From NCBI RefSeq assembly GCF_016859285.1, contig NC_053419.1, positions 10,931,501 through 10,995,500 of the forward strand: a stretch of DNA of 64,000 nucleotides. The letters run 5' to 3'. This document shows positions 36,781 through 49,375 of this stretch, piece after piece (position 1 is the first letter of the stretch; each line of letters opens with the position of its first letter). The position numbers were made by a program, and so were the translations under genes. Origin of the DNA: Xiphias gladius. Taxonomy: Eukaryota > Chordata > Actinopteri > Istiophoriformes > Xiphiidae. The notes below the pieces were generated by a model that saw only the letters and a program-made list of their open reading frames with translations, did not search any database and was not told where the DNA came from.

Positions 36781-37771
36781 GGGGTGACTGCGTCCCTGCT
36801 CTGTCTCTTTAACCAGCAGGCTCGCTGTCACTGGTCCCTCCCATTCTCGCAGCCCTCCAGCGTTGCTGGCCTGAGATGGGAGCGCGCACAGCAACAGCAG
36901 CAACATCGCGGCCGGAGAAACGGGAGAAATCTGGAAAAGAACGTACGGAGGAGGGAAAAAAAGAGACCCCAACAGCAACAACGCCACCTACGTGCCGCGG
37001 AGCAAACGGGATAATGAAACAAATCATTTACTCACGCCGGGTCCCGCAGCTTGACCAGCTCCTCTGACAAACTCCGATGTTGTCGTCGCTTGCGTTTTGC
37101 GCTTTTCTGTCCATTCTCCTTGAGCGCCGCTGGTACAAAGGCGCCTGGTCCGGAGCCGGAGCAGCGGCACCTGGGATTGCCGCCACACGAATAGGCGAAA
37201 CTGAGCGGAGCAGCTGGCACCGCCGAACCTGGAAGGCAGACTCAGACAGTGAGTAAACGTAGCAAGATCGAAACACTTTCTTCAATTTTCCTTTTCTTCC
37301 TGAGATCCAGATCAGACACATGTCACCACGCGAAGACAGCTGCTGTCATTGTGTCGAGGCTTAGATGGTTTTTTTTCCTTTTTTTTAAATCATTCCTCTG
37401 AAAGTGGCCTTTTCTGGAATAATGCATGAGAAAGACGAGCTCTGTTCCAGTTTTTTATTCCTTTTTCTGTCTCGCACGTTTCCTTTTATTCCTCCGACTG
37501 AACAGCCGGTTTCTCTTGTTCAGAAAGGGATGTATTGTTGCGACTGCGCAACCCACGACAAGTGTCAGCAATTAGACTGTGTGTCTCCGAACGGGTTACC
37601 TAAAGGCCTGTTATAAACACTGCCACTGCTCCGCAGCTGGAGGTGGACATTGTTGTCGGTAAGGACTCTTTTGCGAACCGGACTGAGAAGGGACAAACCG
37701 TGCGCCCTTGGCATCTTTCCACCCCCCTGCGTGTGAATCGGGGTCGGTCACAGAAATAAATTAGGCACATT
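36780..37771 (+). promoter_or_regulatory. bcr CpG-rich promoter and 5' UTR region
   Basis: CpG-dense stretch (36840-37330 strongest) with GC-rich boxes and no obvious TATA, then 5' UTR. A GTGAGT donor-like hexamer at about 37248 could mark a non-coding first exon in some transcripts. An in-frame TAA lies at 37757-37759, 15 bases before the start codon. Open frames on both strands here are a by-product of GC content. Confidence 0.55.
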
Positions 37772-39395
37772 ATGGTGGAGCCGGTGGGATTCATCGAGGC
37801 TTGGAAGGCGCAGTTCCCAGAGTCTGAGCCCCCCAAGATGGAGCTGCGGTCAGTCGGGGGCATCGAGCAGGAGCTGGAGAAGTGCAAAGCGTCCATCAGG
37901 CGCCTGGAGCAGGAGGTGAACAAGGAGCGCTTCCGCATGATCTACCTGCAGACCCTCCTGGCCAAAGAGAGGAAGAGCTATGACAAGCAGCGGTGGGGCT
38001 TCAGGAAGACGCCTCTTAATGAGGGGGTAGACCCCGCGGCCACACAGGGTGCAGAGTCCCAGTCCCAGCAGCCACACATGCAGGAGACTGGTGGGGTTGG
38101 AGTAGGAGTAGGTGGTGGAGGGTATGGCGGTGGTAGTGGGGCTGTTGTGGATAGGAGTCGTTTTCAGCCTCTGGGAGATGGAGCTGGCAGGACCAAACCC
38201 AGACCTCCACCAGCCAGGAAGTCAGCCTCCCACGGAGACGGCCTGGAGTCAGCCTTTGAGGTACCCCAGCAAGTTGAGTCGACGTCCTGCGACAACTTGG
38301 ACGGCCTCTCGCCATCCAAGCAGAGAGGCGGCATCTCCGTCTCTCCCCGGAGGCCCACCCTTCCACCTCCAGACAAGGAGCTGCCCTCTGATCCTAAAGA
38401 CAAGCTCGGGATGGGACTTGGCGTGGCAGCTCTTAGATCCAACTTTGAGAGGATCAAACGAGCCAACTCTCACTCTGCAGGTGATGTAGCTAAGGGCCAG
38501 GAGAAGCAGCTCCCACCGCCGCCACCGCCATTTTACACCAACATGGAATTCCACCACGAGAGGGGTCTGGTCAGGGTCAACGACCGTGACGTATCTGACA
38601 AGATCAGCACGCTGGGCAGCCAGGCCATGCAGATGGAGCGAAAGAGATCTCTTCACTCCCTCCCAGGTAACTTGGCAACAGTGGCCGGGGAGCTCCGTGC
38701 CAGGCCAGTGTATAGAGGACGTTCCACTGAGAGCACCTGTGGCTATGATGCAGAATATGAAGATGGAGAGCCCAATCAGAGACATTCAGGGAGGGCCAAT
38801 GGTGGCAAACCTCCGCCCCCGCCTTGGCAGCCGTCTGACTTCCAGGCCTACTCCAGTGTCTACGTTGGTGGGGTGATGATGGGTGAAGGTGGCGGTGGAG
38901 ATGGCAGAGGTGGTGGTGGAGGTGGTAGTGGAGTCACAATGAGAGACCATGGGGGAGGTGACGACCATCTCCTGACCTGGCCACGCCGCTCGTACTCCCC
39001 AGGCAGCTTTGAGGATGTCGGTGGAGGCGGCGGCTACACGCCGGACTGCAGCTCCAACGAGAACCTGACGTCCAGCGAGGAGGACTTCTCCTCAGGCCAG
39101 TCCAGCCACGTCTCGCCCAGCCCCACCACGGCCTTTCGCCGGCCCTTCAGAGAGAAGAGCCGCTCCCCGTCCCAGAACTCCCAGAACTCCCAGCATTCCT
39201 TGGACAGCAGCAGCCCTCCGACGCCGCAGTCCCAGAAGCGTCACCACCGGCAGCAGGGAGGCCATGTGGTCATGTCTGAGGCCACTATTGTGAGCGTTCG
39301 CAAGACCGGTCAAATCTGGCCACCTGCTGCCCATCATGACCTCTTGCCCCACGGTAGAACATCCCACGACAACAGTTTCCATGGAGACCACTTAG
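37772..39395 (+). CDS. bcr: Breakpoint cluster region protein, exon 1 (N-terminal 541 residues; gene continues beyond window)
   Basis: BCR is a cytoplasmic scaffold with an N-terminal oligomerising coiled coil, Ser/Thr-rich region, DH-PH exchange module, C2 and RacGAP domains; only the first part is here. Start MVEPVGFIEAWKAQFPESEP matches human closely, with A at -3 and G at +4. Coiled coil at about residues 30-72 (IEQELEKCKASIRRLEQEV). Tyr255 lies in FYTNMEFHHERGL, the equivalent of human Tyr177, the GRB2 SH2 docking site (YxN). The YTPDCSSNENLTSSEEDFSS block and SEATIVSVRKTGQIWP are conserved. Gly-rich inserts (about 107-121 and 367-390) and poly-Pro before Tyr255 make this exon some 115 residues longer than in human. 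Donor CTTAG|GTGAGT in phase 1; reading on into the intron meets a stop at 39547. The coiled coil is absent from the paralogue ABR. Confidence 0.96.
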
Positions 39396-41957
39396 GTGAG
39401 TTGTGGATGCCGTCTTTAATCTTTGTTGAATTGGATAACAGTGGGCCGGAGTGCAAAGGACATTTCAGAGCCCACACAGAGACCAAGTGTGCCTGGCTGT
39501 GTGTGGAGGAAGGAAAAATGAATGAAAGCCTGAGTGAATGGGTGTAATTTAGTCATACTGGAATTATGTTGCCATCTATTCTTTTGCATTTTTAGCCCCT
39601 TCTTCATGTAACACGTCTTTCCTCTTAAAACCACAAAGCAGCCAAAAGTTCAAGTGACTGATACTGTGTGCACAATTGTGTGTGTGCACACAATTGCAAA
39701 CGCGCAGGGCTGTGTGTCCTTTGGAGGGCCTTGCGTGGGAGACAGATGAAAGATCCACCTCTGCTTATTCCTGGAATGTCAGCCGGGTGGGTGAACAATA
39801 AATGCGGTCAGTCTAAGTTGAAACTGCAGGTCCGGCCTTTCTCAGACGACTCCTGCGGCTCGGAGTATGGAATTCCAATCACAGGTGTCTGTCTCTCTTT
39901 CTGTCTGTCTGAAGTGTGAAGACAAAGTCCCTGAACCTCAAGCTGAAACTGTTTACTTGCTTATATAACAGACCAGGACAAAAGAAATCCACTGTAATCT
40001 CTCCAGAAAATGATTTGCAGTATCCCTAACCATTAAATTGCAGCCTTTGAGCCTTGGCACCTGTAATAGAATAGCAGCTAGCAGATAGCTGTGCAGCCTG
40101 GCAAAAAGACATGGGCACTGGGTACCTTGGCTAACAGACTCAAGCACAACAACACGGGAGTGTGTTGCTTCAAGAACCACATTAGGAGGGCTTAGTTCAC
40201 TGTAATTCCTCAGTAAAGTTTCCATTGTAGAGGCTGCGCCAGCTCACATAACTAAAACCAAACACTGCTCGGGTAGTTCAAATATTCAACATAATTTTTA
40301 GACATGGAATGCTGTTTACCAAGTGCGGTCTGCAGCAGTAATGCACATTTTGACATGTTGTCTCTCCATGGTTTTCTGCTGTGGAAGTGAGCAGTGCTTG
40401 AGCAGCCACTATATTGTAACAGATTTGGGACTGGCGCCCTGCTGGACCAGACAGGCAGCAGGGTGCTGGCATCACATGCCGGCTCTGGTGCCAGGATGAA
40501 CTGGAAACATGGGAAGAGGTAGTCGGATAGATGGTGAAAGTGCAGAGGAGCGGAGAGAGAATTGGGGTGTTAGATTGGGGACTGGAGAACGCGAAGATAA
40601 AAAGAGAAAGAAAGTGGGGAAGCAGAAAAGAAGACGGAGGTGCAGTTGATATGTTATAACCCCTGCCTGCGAGAGATACCTATCCTTACAATAAAGTTAT
40701 AGCTAATTTAAGTAATGTAAAGGCCTAATTTCATGAATGTTATGCAGCTGTAGTATGTGTCTCAGTATTGAAGGTATTACTGTCCTCATCCAGTGTGGCA
40801 TTACCGAAACCTGATACTCGTCATTGCCTAAATATCCTGAACAGAGGACAGGTCTCTGTGCATCTATAATTCATTCATGTGACTAGAACTAATGACACAG
40901 TGGCCTGGGTGGAATCAACCAAAATGTCTTTTCCAGACAGGACGCGATTGTCAAAGTGCAGGATCACATCCTGTCCGGAAGACCACCTCAGACATATTTG
41001 TGGTGAACATGAAAGGGATCCTCCCTTGTAATTACCATTCTCTCCCTGATGGCAAGTAATAGGCAAACACCATCAACGATTTAGAGCAACGCTGATATTC
41101 TTAGTTCTAACAACTATAAAGATTATGCATAGTTAGCAGCAAACCCAGAGTGTGAGTCCCCAGCAAATGGCTAGCTAATTCCCCAGCTGCTGTGTTTGGG
41201 ATTATCACTGCACTGTCTGCTCTCTTTGTTTTAACATCTTTTCCACAACAATGAGCCCTGTGGGGAGTTAGGCGAGCCGGAAGAGCAGGGACGGAGATGG
41301 AGGATCGGGGAGGGGGGGGGTTACAGACAGCGATGCATTTAGTGGGATAATCTGGTATTTGTACAGAAGAAGTAAAATGTTGGGTAGACACCCTGCGGAG
41401 TGGTCTTGTTTTCTCGTTGGGGTTTAAGCTGTGGGCAGACGGGCGTGATCTTGGCAGTGAAGGTGATAACGATAAATATTGCCTCATTTTTGGGCCCTGG
41501 TGGTGTACAGTTTACGCCAACCAGAACGGAGGGAGGATAGTAAGGGAGGAAGAGTCAAGAGTGTGTTTTTGGTGGGCGGCTGGGGAGAATAATGAAGATA
41601 GGGACGGTGTTGTGAGGAAGACCGAGGGAGGCAGAGTGCAAGGCAGAGCTGTCGTTTCTCGCTTCATTGGTCAGGGATGCGGGGGCTGCAGAGAGGCACA
41701 GATGGGAAGAACTCTCCCGTTGCGTAACAGACACACACAGACCCAGGCTCACACACAAAGACACACAAACCTTGGTGTTTACTTGTATACCTTGAGGCTG
41801 CTTTGCCCTCAGCAAAAGGTGTGCACAGATGAGTTCCTGTGTTATAGCTTGTGATAATGTTCAAACTGAGGTTGAAGAAGAAAGATGTTTCCTGCCGGTG
41901 GTCGACCTGAGTCTGGAGACACCACACTCTCTCTGTGGAGTCACACCATCTTCTCTG

Positions 41958-41984
41958 CTCTCTTCTCTTCTCTTCTCTTCTCTT
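41958..41984. repeat. (TCTTC)n microsatellite
   Basis: Five pentanucleotide units. Confidence 0.85.
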
Positions 41985-43972
41985 GCATGCCAACAACAGT
42001 AGTAATTGCTTCATGGTGTGTTTTGTTTATTTAATGTAGGGGGGAGGGCTCAGGATCAAAAGTTTACATGCTGAGCAGAGATTAGCAGGTCTTTTGTGCC
42101 TACGACAGAAAAACAGAACGACAAAATGAGTGAAAGATTAAAATAAAGATATCTCCCTGGAGTGTCATTCAGTGGGAAAGCAGAGATGCCTGGCAACAGT
42201 AAAAAAATGTTTGGAAGCAAAATCTTCAGCTGCCAACTTTTCATTTTTGAAGTGAATTGAAGAAACATGAGTGCGGCAATGTTACATTAAGTATTTGATC
42301 ATTCTTGCTCAGTTAGACAACTGACAAGTCTCTTTCATGTCACCGTGACTCAATTTCTCATCTTTCCTACAAGTAAACCACTGAAATTGTGAAGACCATT
42401 CTCATTAAACGTAGAACACGAACACTGATTTTTAAAGAAGTACAAAAGTTCATAGTCATGCCACAAAATGAATAAAATGAAACCCAGAAAAGCAGTCAAA
42501 ATGTTGCTCACACACAGGCAGTAGGGAAAGGTGGGAGAAAAATCTAATTTGTGGAAAGCTGAATGAGGATCAGATGGATTTTAACTGATAAAGCTCTCAT
42601 CCTCTGAGGCTTAGCAGTGATAGCAGGCATGCCCAGTGGCCTTACTTAGAGAGTTCATCAACCCAACCACACACATATTACCTGCTGAAAGTTTAAGTGA
42701 GGTCATTAAACTGAAGAAAGGGAGCTTTCACTGCATTCCGCTATGAAATGGGTGGTAACCAAAAATGCTAAGTCTCTCCGTACGCTGTTTCCACTGACTC
42801 GTTTGAAGAGAGACCCGCCTCTAAAAGCAGTGAATACCTGTGGGTTTGTGTCTCTGAGGGCGGGGATGCCAAAACAGGACAGGCCTGAGAAAGCTTCAAT
42901 GGTTGTTTTGTCCACGACCTCCATGTCCTTCACCCGGGTTGTGTCAGCGGCTGTAATTTTAGGCAGGCACAACCTCCTGTGCTCTCCAAGAGGTCTGTCC
43001 CTTCTGGTCTTCTGGTCTGGTCTTCTTCTTTTTAGCTTGCTAATATATGACCTAGTGAAGAGTAAAATAAATTATATGGAATACGGTTAACACCTGACAC
43101 TCAATAAAACGCTGTTTAATAATGAAAACCGGGAAGATTTTTAATCATCATTTCACAAAAATAAGACAATATAACTCAAGTGACAAAACACTATGCCAAA
43201 TACATTTTGCTAATGACCTAGTACGGTTAGCCAGGTTTGCATAATCTGATATTTCACATTACAAAAGTCTTTACTAGCTAATACGTTTCAATGGCACCAC
43301 CTGATTTAGTTAATAGTTTGAAACTAGCCGGTAGTTGCGAGCTAGTTTAAAGTTCTTTTGGAAGGACTTTGTTTTGCACAGCCTCAGTAATGGATTTCCG
43401 AATAGCTGAGTGCAACCCAGTCCTGCTTCATAGTGAAATATACTGTTGAAACAATGGGTACATGTGGCATTTTTTCAATTATATTGAGCCCAGTTTAAAC
43501 CGGTTTGTCTTTTGACCTAAAAATCGTCAAATCAAATCTTACTGGAAGTGCATGCATGTGTCATGCATGTGCATGTGTATTATAGCAAGACAAAAAAACA
43601 GTCACTCAGAAAAGGGCTTGGTGTCCCTGAGGGACCTTTGTGGATTAAAGCTGATGTCATCAGTGCTACACTGTGTGTTTCTGGGTATTTTTCTAAATAT
43701 ATTTGTTGCTTTACGTCGTGATGTGAAACACACACCCACGCTTACTTACTAGGAAATCAAAGTTGAGTGTGTGTGTGTCTATGTGTGTGTGTATGTGTGT
43801 TTGTCTGTCTCAGGAGATTTTCTGATCAGTGGAGATGACAGTTTGTAGCAGCAAGTGAGTGTGAGCAGGCTGCCAGAGAGCATCTGAGTCTGTGTATGTC
43901 TCTTCCTCTCGGAGCCTCGGTGTTTATGTGCAGTTGTGGCCTTTGGACCATGTGATTCAGTATGTTTTTCCG

Positions 43973-43976
<4 letters not shown>

Positions 43977-44025
<49 letters not shown>
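43977..44025. repeat. (TG)n microsatellite
   Basis: About 22 uninterrupted TG units plus imperfect flanks. Confidence 0.95.
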
Positions 44026-44028
<3 letters not shown>

Positions 44029-45692
44029 CACGCATGTGCGTGTGCAGGGAGCGGGGGCAGAGGATGAAAAGGAAGAACGGGTATATACAGCTCACGAGAC
44101 ACTGAAAGAGATTTTGTCAGTGGTACCCCCGGCCAATCCCACATGCTCTACAGTAGTCCGGCCTGGCACAATGACCCCCTTTTCACACTGGGGGTTACTG
44201 TAGCTCTTAAAAAGGTTCAGTGTGTGCTGTTGAGTGAGTTTGGCAGTGAGAGCCTCGGTTACCTCAGCCGGCACAGAGAAGCTGCAGACTCACAATCGGG
44301 CCATAAGTGGTGGAAAGGAGAGGAGAGAAGCATGGGAGGATAAGAAGAAGAGGTTGAGTTGGAGGGAGGAGAGGGAAAGCAGATCTGCCTTTCTTGCCAG
44401 CTGGGTGCTCAGCTCAGCCTTTCATTGGGCTGGTGCAACCTGCTCGGACCAATTATGCAGGCACAAAAACGGTCCCTTTGTTCCCTTTGCTGTGATCAGT
44501 TATGGGGGAAGAAAACTTCCTTTCTGAGATAAAATGAAAAGCCTGTTTTTATTCATTCAAGGTTTGAGTTAGTTGGCTTGTTTTGCACTTTATGCTTTGA
44601 TAAAAGTATATTTAACTGCATTCTATTATAAATAACAGCTCTAATGTTTATGAGTTGGTCTTGAACATTTATAGTTTAACACTGATACATTCATGCTGCG
44701 TAGTGGTTTTTTTTGTAGCACATTTGATATGACAGGGCATCATGCTCCCAGCGACAAGACCCTAGTCCGTTAGTAGTTTATTGACTTCTATGTAACACTT
44801 TAAAAAATTTAAATACAATTTAAAGTAATCAAAGTCAAACATTATGTCTGTGCAGTGGGCGGCTCCCCAGTTAGAGTCAAACTGCCTGGCTTGGTTTTGT
44901 GTGGCCGGAGCCACTAGTTTCAGCCCTACGCTCGACCTCGGACCTGTCGTTGTTCTGTGTGTGTCCACTGTCCATAAGCTTCAGGCCTGGGGAGAGTTTT
45001 GGACATAGGGTGAAGGGAAGCAGATTGGATGATCATTACTGGACACTGGAGACAGACACGCAAATGCAAACACACATGAACACACTCCAAGCCCTCCAAA
45101 GGGTAATTACTCTTCCCTGCTTCTGTTTATTTCTTCTCCTTTTTGTTTGTGCTTGTATATATCCTATGCCAACCATCCAGCCTCTGGTGAATGAAAGATC
45201 TTGTTCAGAAAAAAACAACAAAAAAAAAACCCTGGAAACAAATTCTGGTGACTCGTTTACCTCCATGTTTAGCTGCTGTGGGACAGCGGCCATCTTGGCT
45301 CTCTGTAACATGGCCCGTGTTTTCGCAGTCACTGAGCTCGTCCTCTGGATTGGCCACAGTGCAAGGGAACTGTGCTAGTTATTGCCCACCGCTAACCGCT
45401 CACCACAGGCCTCTGACCTTGTAGTGTAAGTGCTTGCTGGTGTGTGTTTTCTGGTTTTCTGTGTATCCAAGGTTAGCTGCAAGGGTTATTGATCACAGCC
45501 AGCTCTCTAAAGGACTGGGTTAAAATTGAGGGCTGGGGGGGTAGAGAGACCTGGTTTCTGGTTTCTGGATTAGACCACAAGGCAATATGGCGTCTATGAA
45601 GATAGATATCAGATTGACCCACACAGCTCTTAGAGCCCAGCAGAGCTGCATTCTGCTTTATTTGTCTAGATTTACTGGTGCTCTACTGTAGA

Positions 45693-46064
45693 CATTAAAG
45701 GGTCACCACCTATTTTACACGTCTAAGTCAATTTAATATTCACAGAAAGTATTACTCAGCCAGTGAAAACAGTTGTATGATGTCTTCCGTAGGTCTGGAG
45801 AAGCTTTCTCAAGTCTAACAAAATGACTCAATTGATGTCGCTCGAATATCTCAGCTCGGGCCTTTTACAAAGATTAAAAGAACAGAATTTTCAACAGAAA
45901 GCCTGTGTTACAAGCTGCGATGAGATTCAAAGATGTGGACATTAACCACGTCAGTCAGTGCATCATGGGAGGTGTAGGAGCCAGTGTTTTTGGATCTTTT
46001 GACCCATGTCAGTCCCTCATCTTTGTGGAAGTGCAATAATTCCATTGCTGGAGTGCTCCTTTAA
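45693..46064. mobile_element. Candidate MITE (about 370 bp)
   Basis: Left end ATTAAAGGGTCACCACC; right end GGAGTGCTCCTTTAA, whose reverse complement begins TTAAAGGAGCACTCC. The ends thus form a short imperfect inverted repeat inside a TTAA context. Interior is mid-GC with no ORF. Confidence 0.5.
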
Positions 46065-48459
46065 CACCATAATTATTAAAAACATTGTATGTTTAACAAA
46101 GCAAGACTTCTGACACCTGTATTTTCAGACATGATCTGAGCCTGGAGGGCAGGTGAAAAATAATCAAGAGAAATGTACATACAGCAGAAATACATTAAAG
46201 AGGCAAATACACCGTACAAAGAATATGCAAAGAGTACACGTTGCAAACTTGCTCTTTCCATCACATTCACGGAGTTCCTAGTGAAAGCTGTTTCAGTTAT
46301 GAATGGGACGTGCAGATAAAGAGAGACCAAATAAACAAGATGGATTTTGGGCTGCAGTTTAGATCCAGAAAGGTCAATTAATAATGTGATTATTGCAATA
46401 TTTTAAACATTCTCTTTGAATGATTGACATGAGCTTGTAAGCTTGTACACATGTACAATTGAAAGCCCAGTGATATCTTCTCTGGATTAAAGGGCAACAG
46501 AAACCTGTCTAGTCATGCAAACATGTAAACCTTAATCTCCAGTCTTTAGTCTGGGAATTAGAAGATGCCTAACAATCAGATTACCAGTACTTTTTTTTTT
46601 TTCCTCATGTAAGACAGCTCACATCACACTGCACTTATTACAGCACTAATGCATGATGTCCTATATATTGCATTTAGGATTATCATCACTCACAAGTCAG
46701 CACTGGCATGCATGTACGTTTAACTACTTATGTGCACATGAGAGGTTGACAAAACTGAATAATGTTGTACATAAACAATAATTTCCTCAGCCAAAAATGA
46801 GGTACAAGTATAGTGTACACTGACTAAATAATGATAATGTGTGATGGTGGTTTGTGTTTAGACATTTAGTCTGATTACACTCGCACTGAGTGGATATTCC
46901 AGGCTTTAAGAAAATTAACATGTATCAAATGGAGCTTTTCTTTCATTTAATGAGGCATTCTCTCTCTTATTTCCCACCTCATTTCTCCCCTAAAGCTCTT
47001 CTGTCTTCTCTCTCACTTTATTATTCCTCTTTTCTCCTTCTCGTCTTTCTTTTTCCAATTTATCTCTCTCTCTCTTTCTCCACCTCCTTCTCTCCATCCA
47101 TGGTCCATTCAGCCAGCTGCTTCTAGTTTCCTTCGCTTGCAGCCAATTAAAGGTGCATCACCTCTCCATCTTTGTTCCATCTTTCCGCGGCTTCTCCACC
47201 GAGCAAGGGGAAAAGCAGGGGGAGATCAAAGAAACCTACCCCCTCCTGCAGGAGCGAGCAGGCTCTCTTTGTAATTATCCAATAGGGGTTTAACTGACGA
47301 ATGCCTATAAAACAACTCAATCAATGCCAAATGTCTCTGTCTTGTTACAGAACAGTACAGACTTCTGGGTCTATTCCCCTGTGCTTGCACGGCTGATTCT
47401 CTCACAGTCTCAGTCTCTCTGTTTTCTCTCTTCGTTAACTCATGTCTGTGTTTCCTTCTTCTGTTTGTTCATAATGTACATTTGTTACATGTATATTCAA
47501 TCTGTGCAGCTGTATGGTTTGTATGTGCACACAGACAGTAAAAAGCTTATAAATCTTCGTAAAGTTGGTTTAGTTGACTTGAATGGAGTTAACCTCGGCT
47601 TACTGTCAGTAGTAAGGATTGTGGCTCACTAAGGGTTAAGCTATACATAGGATGTAGTATTATTCCCTGTCCTTCTCGTCAGGTATATTCCTGGAATCCC
47701 TCTGTCTTTTGGCTTAGATTGCAAGGCAAAAAAATCTCCCATTTTCCAAATGCTGGGAAATGAGCATAATTCAAAAGAGTGAGACACCAAAAAAAAAAAA
47801 AATCATGCATGCAAATAATAAGAAATATCACGCACCTGTACTTAGAGATGAATGGTTAAAGGTTACAGAAAATTCATCACAGAAATTCAGAAATACCGAC
47901 AAATGAATATAAATATTCTTTATTGTCTTTTAGTGAGCACAGCTAGCTTGTTTAGCAAAAATTGTAGGTGATAATTGTTAGTGAAATTTCACATTTGCAT
48001 CACCTGATTCTATCCTGTCTTCTACAAGAGAAGCAGAGAAGGTTTATAGTTTGCCCATCCAATCCCAGTACAGCACAAATTCAGGCCCAAAACCTGACAA
48101 AGACCTTGATGGTCAAAACATTCCCTCATTAAATGCTTGGGAGCTTGTAATATCCAGTGTAGGTACTACCCCTCTTTTTCCTTTGCTAGAAGAGAAGCAC
48201 AGGAGTCGTCAGTGCACCTGAAGTTGTTTCCACAGCGAAGCTGAAAGGCTGGAGAAGGAGGAGGAAGTGCTTCAGAGCTTATTAGCGTTCTGCAGCTAAA
48301 AATGAAGAGCTACAGGATGAGACACCTTGTCCTCTTCCCCTCTGCCAGACAGGACACATGCACGGACATACTCTCTCTCAAACTCTGTCTGCGTCTCTTA
48401 ATCAAATGCACAAGCATGGCAGCAGATATAATGTATTTCTCTCACTGCAGACATGTTGC

Positions 48460-48950
48460 TTGGACCGGGGGTTTGGGTTCAGTAGCATTTTATCAAACCT
48501 GAATCCAGTGTGGAGTCCATCTTTCAAATCTGAATCAACATCTGACTCACTGAAAGAACAGGTGTGGCTTTTCAAATTTTCAGTCCACCTCTTCCAAAGA
48601 AAAGAACTCCACCAAACTAACTGGTAAAATCGGGGCAGTGACACTGTCAGGGAGCGATCAGAGAGATTGCTTCCGCGCTCTGTCGGTGTTGCTGAGCTGC
48701 AGAAGCACCTGGATGACTCCTGATTGTAGACTGGTGTTTCTTTCTCTAAGAAAGGACCTTTGGCTAAGTGCAGACAGCAGATTTCAGCGAGTACCTTTAC
48801 TAGACAAAAGCAACTGTCAGCTTTAATTAAAATTGAGAAGCCTGCTACCTTGCCACCTCTCCACAGCAAGATATGTTTTGGATCATATTTGAACTAAAAA
48901 ATCTATATTATAAAAAAAGTTACACACTGTAACTTTAAGTTTTCTAACGT
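48460..48950. mobile_element. Candidate non-autonomous DNA transposon
   Basis: Ends in AAAAGTTACACACTGTAACTTTAA (split: AAAAGTTACACACTG plus TAACTTTAA), which matches a terminal sequence I associate with common fish MITEs. GC and CpG are higher than the surrounding intron. Left end not located. Confidence 0.35.
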
Positions 48951-49190
48951 TATTCTTTGCTGGCTAATTAAATAAGAGTGAGGAGAGACAAAAGAGTCTG
49001 TTAGGGTTCATTATTGCTCAAACTTGGTGATCAGGTGTATTTACCAACCTGGAGCTGTCTGAACCCAGCCCCCACGCCTACCTTGGACACACACACACAC
49101 ACACAAAGCAAAGAACTCTATACAGCCAGCCAGTCCCTCTTCTACCTTTACTGCTACACTCTGGGCCTTCTGCCTCCTTTGGGCCCGTCA

Positions 49191-49232
49191 CCTCTCTCTC
49201 TCTCGCTCTCTCTCTCTCGCTCTCTCTCTCTG
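49191..49232. repeat. (CT)n microsatellite with CGCTCT interruptions
   Basis: About 42 bp of CT broken twice by CG. Confidence 0.9.
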
Positions 49233-49349
49233 TGCCCGTCTCTTTCCCTTCCCTCAGGCTTTTTGTTATCAGACTTTGTTTGCACTGGGCAGATGGGTTT
49301 GCTCAATAAATGGTAGTAGTTAAGGGCTGCCTGGGCTATTAAACGTGGA

Positions 49350-49375
49350 GGTGTGTGTGTGTGTGTGTGTGTGTG
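49350..49375. repeat. (GT)n microsatellite
   Basis: About twelve GT units, with more imperfect GT to 49400. Confidence 0.9.

Noticed and set aside
38249..38785. 178-codon ORF antisense to bcr exon 1
   Set aside because: Shadow of the GC-rich bcr coding strand; the sense frame has clear homology.
42743..43090. 115-codon plus-strand ORF as a possible gene
   Set aside because: No homology recognised and open on both strands; kept only as a compositional observation.
43779..44144. His/Thr-repeat ORFs over (TG)n tracts
   Set aside because: Pure translation of microsatellites. The same applies near 49154-49505 and 53792-53977.
48402..48869. 155-codon minus-strand ORF
   Set aside because: Lies within a probable non-autonomous repeat; peptide shows no family features.
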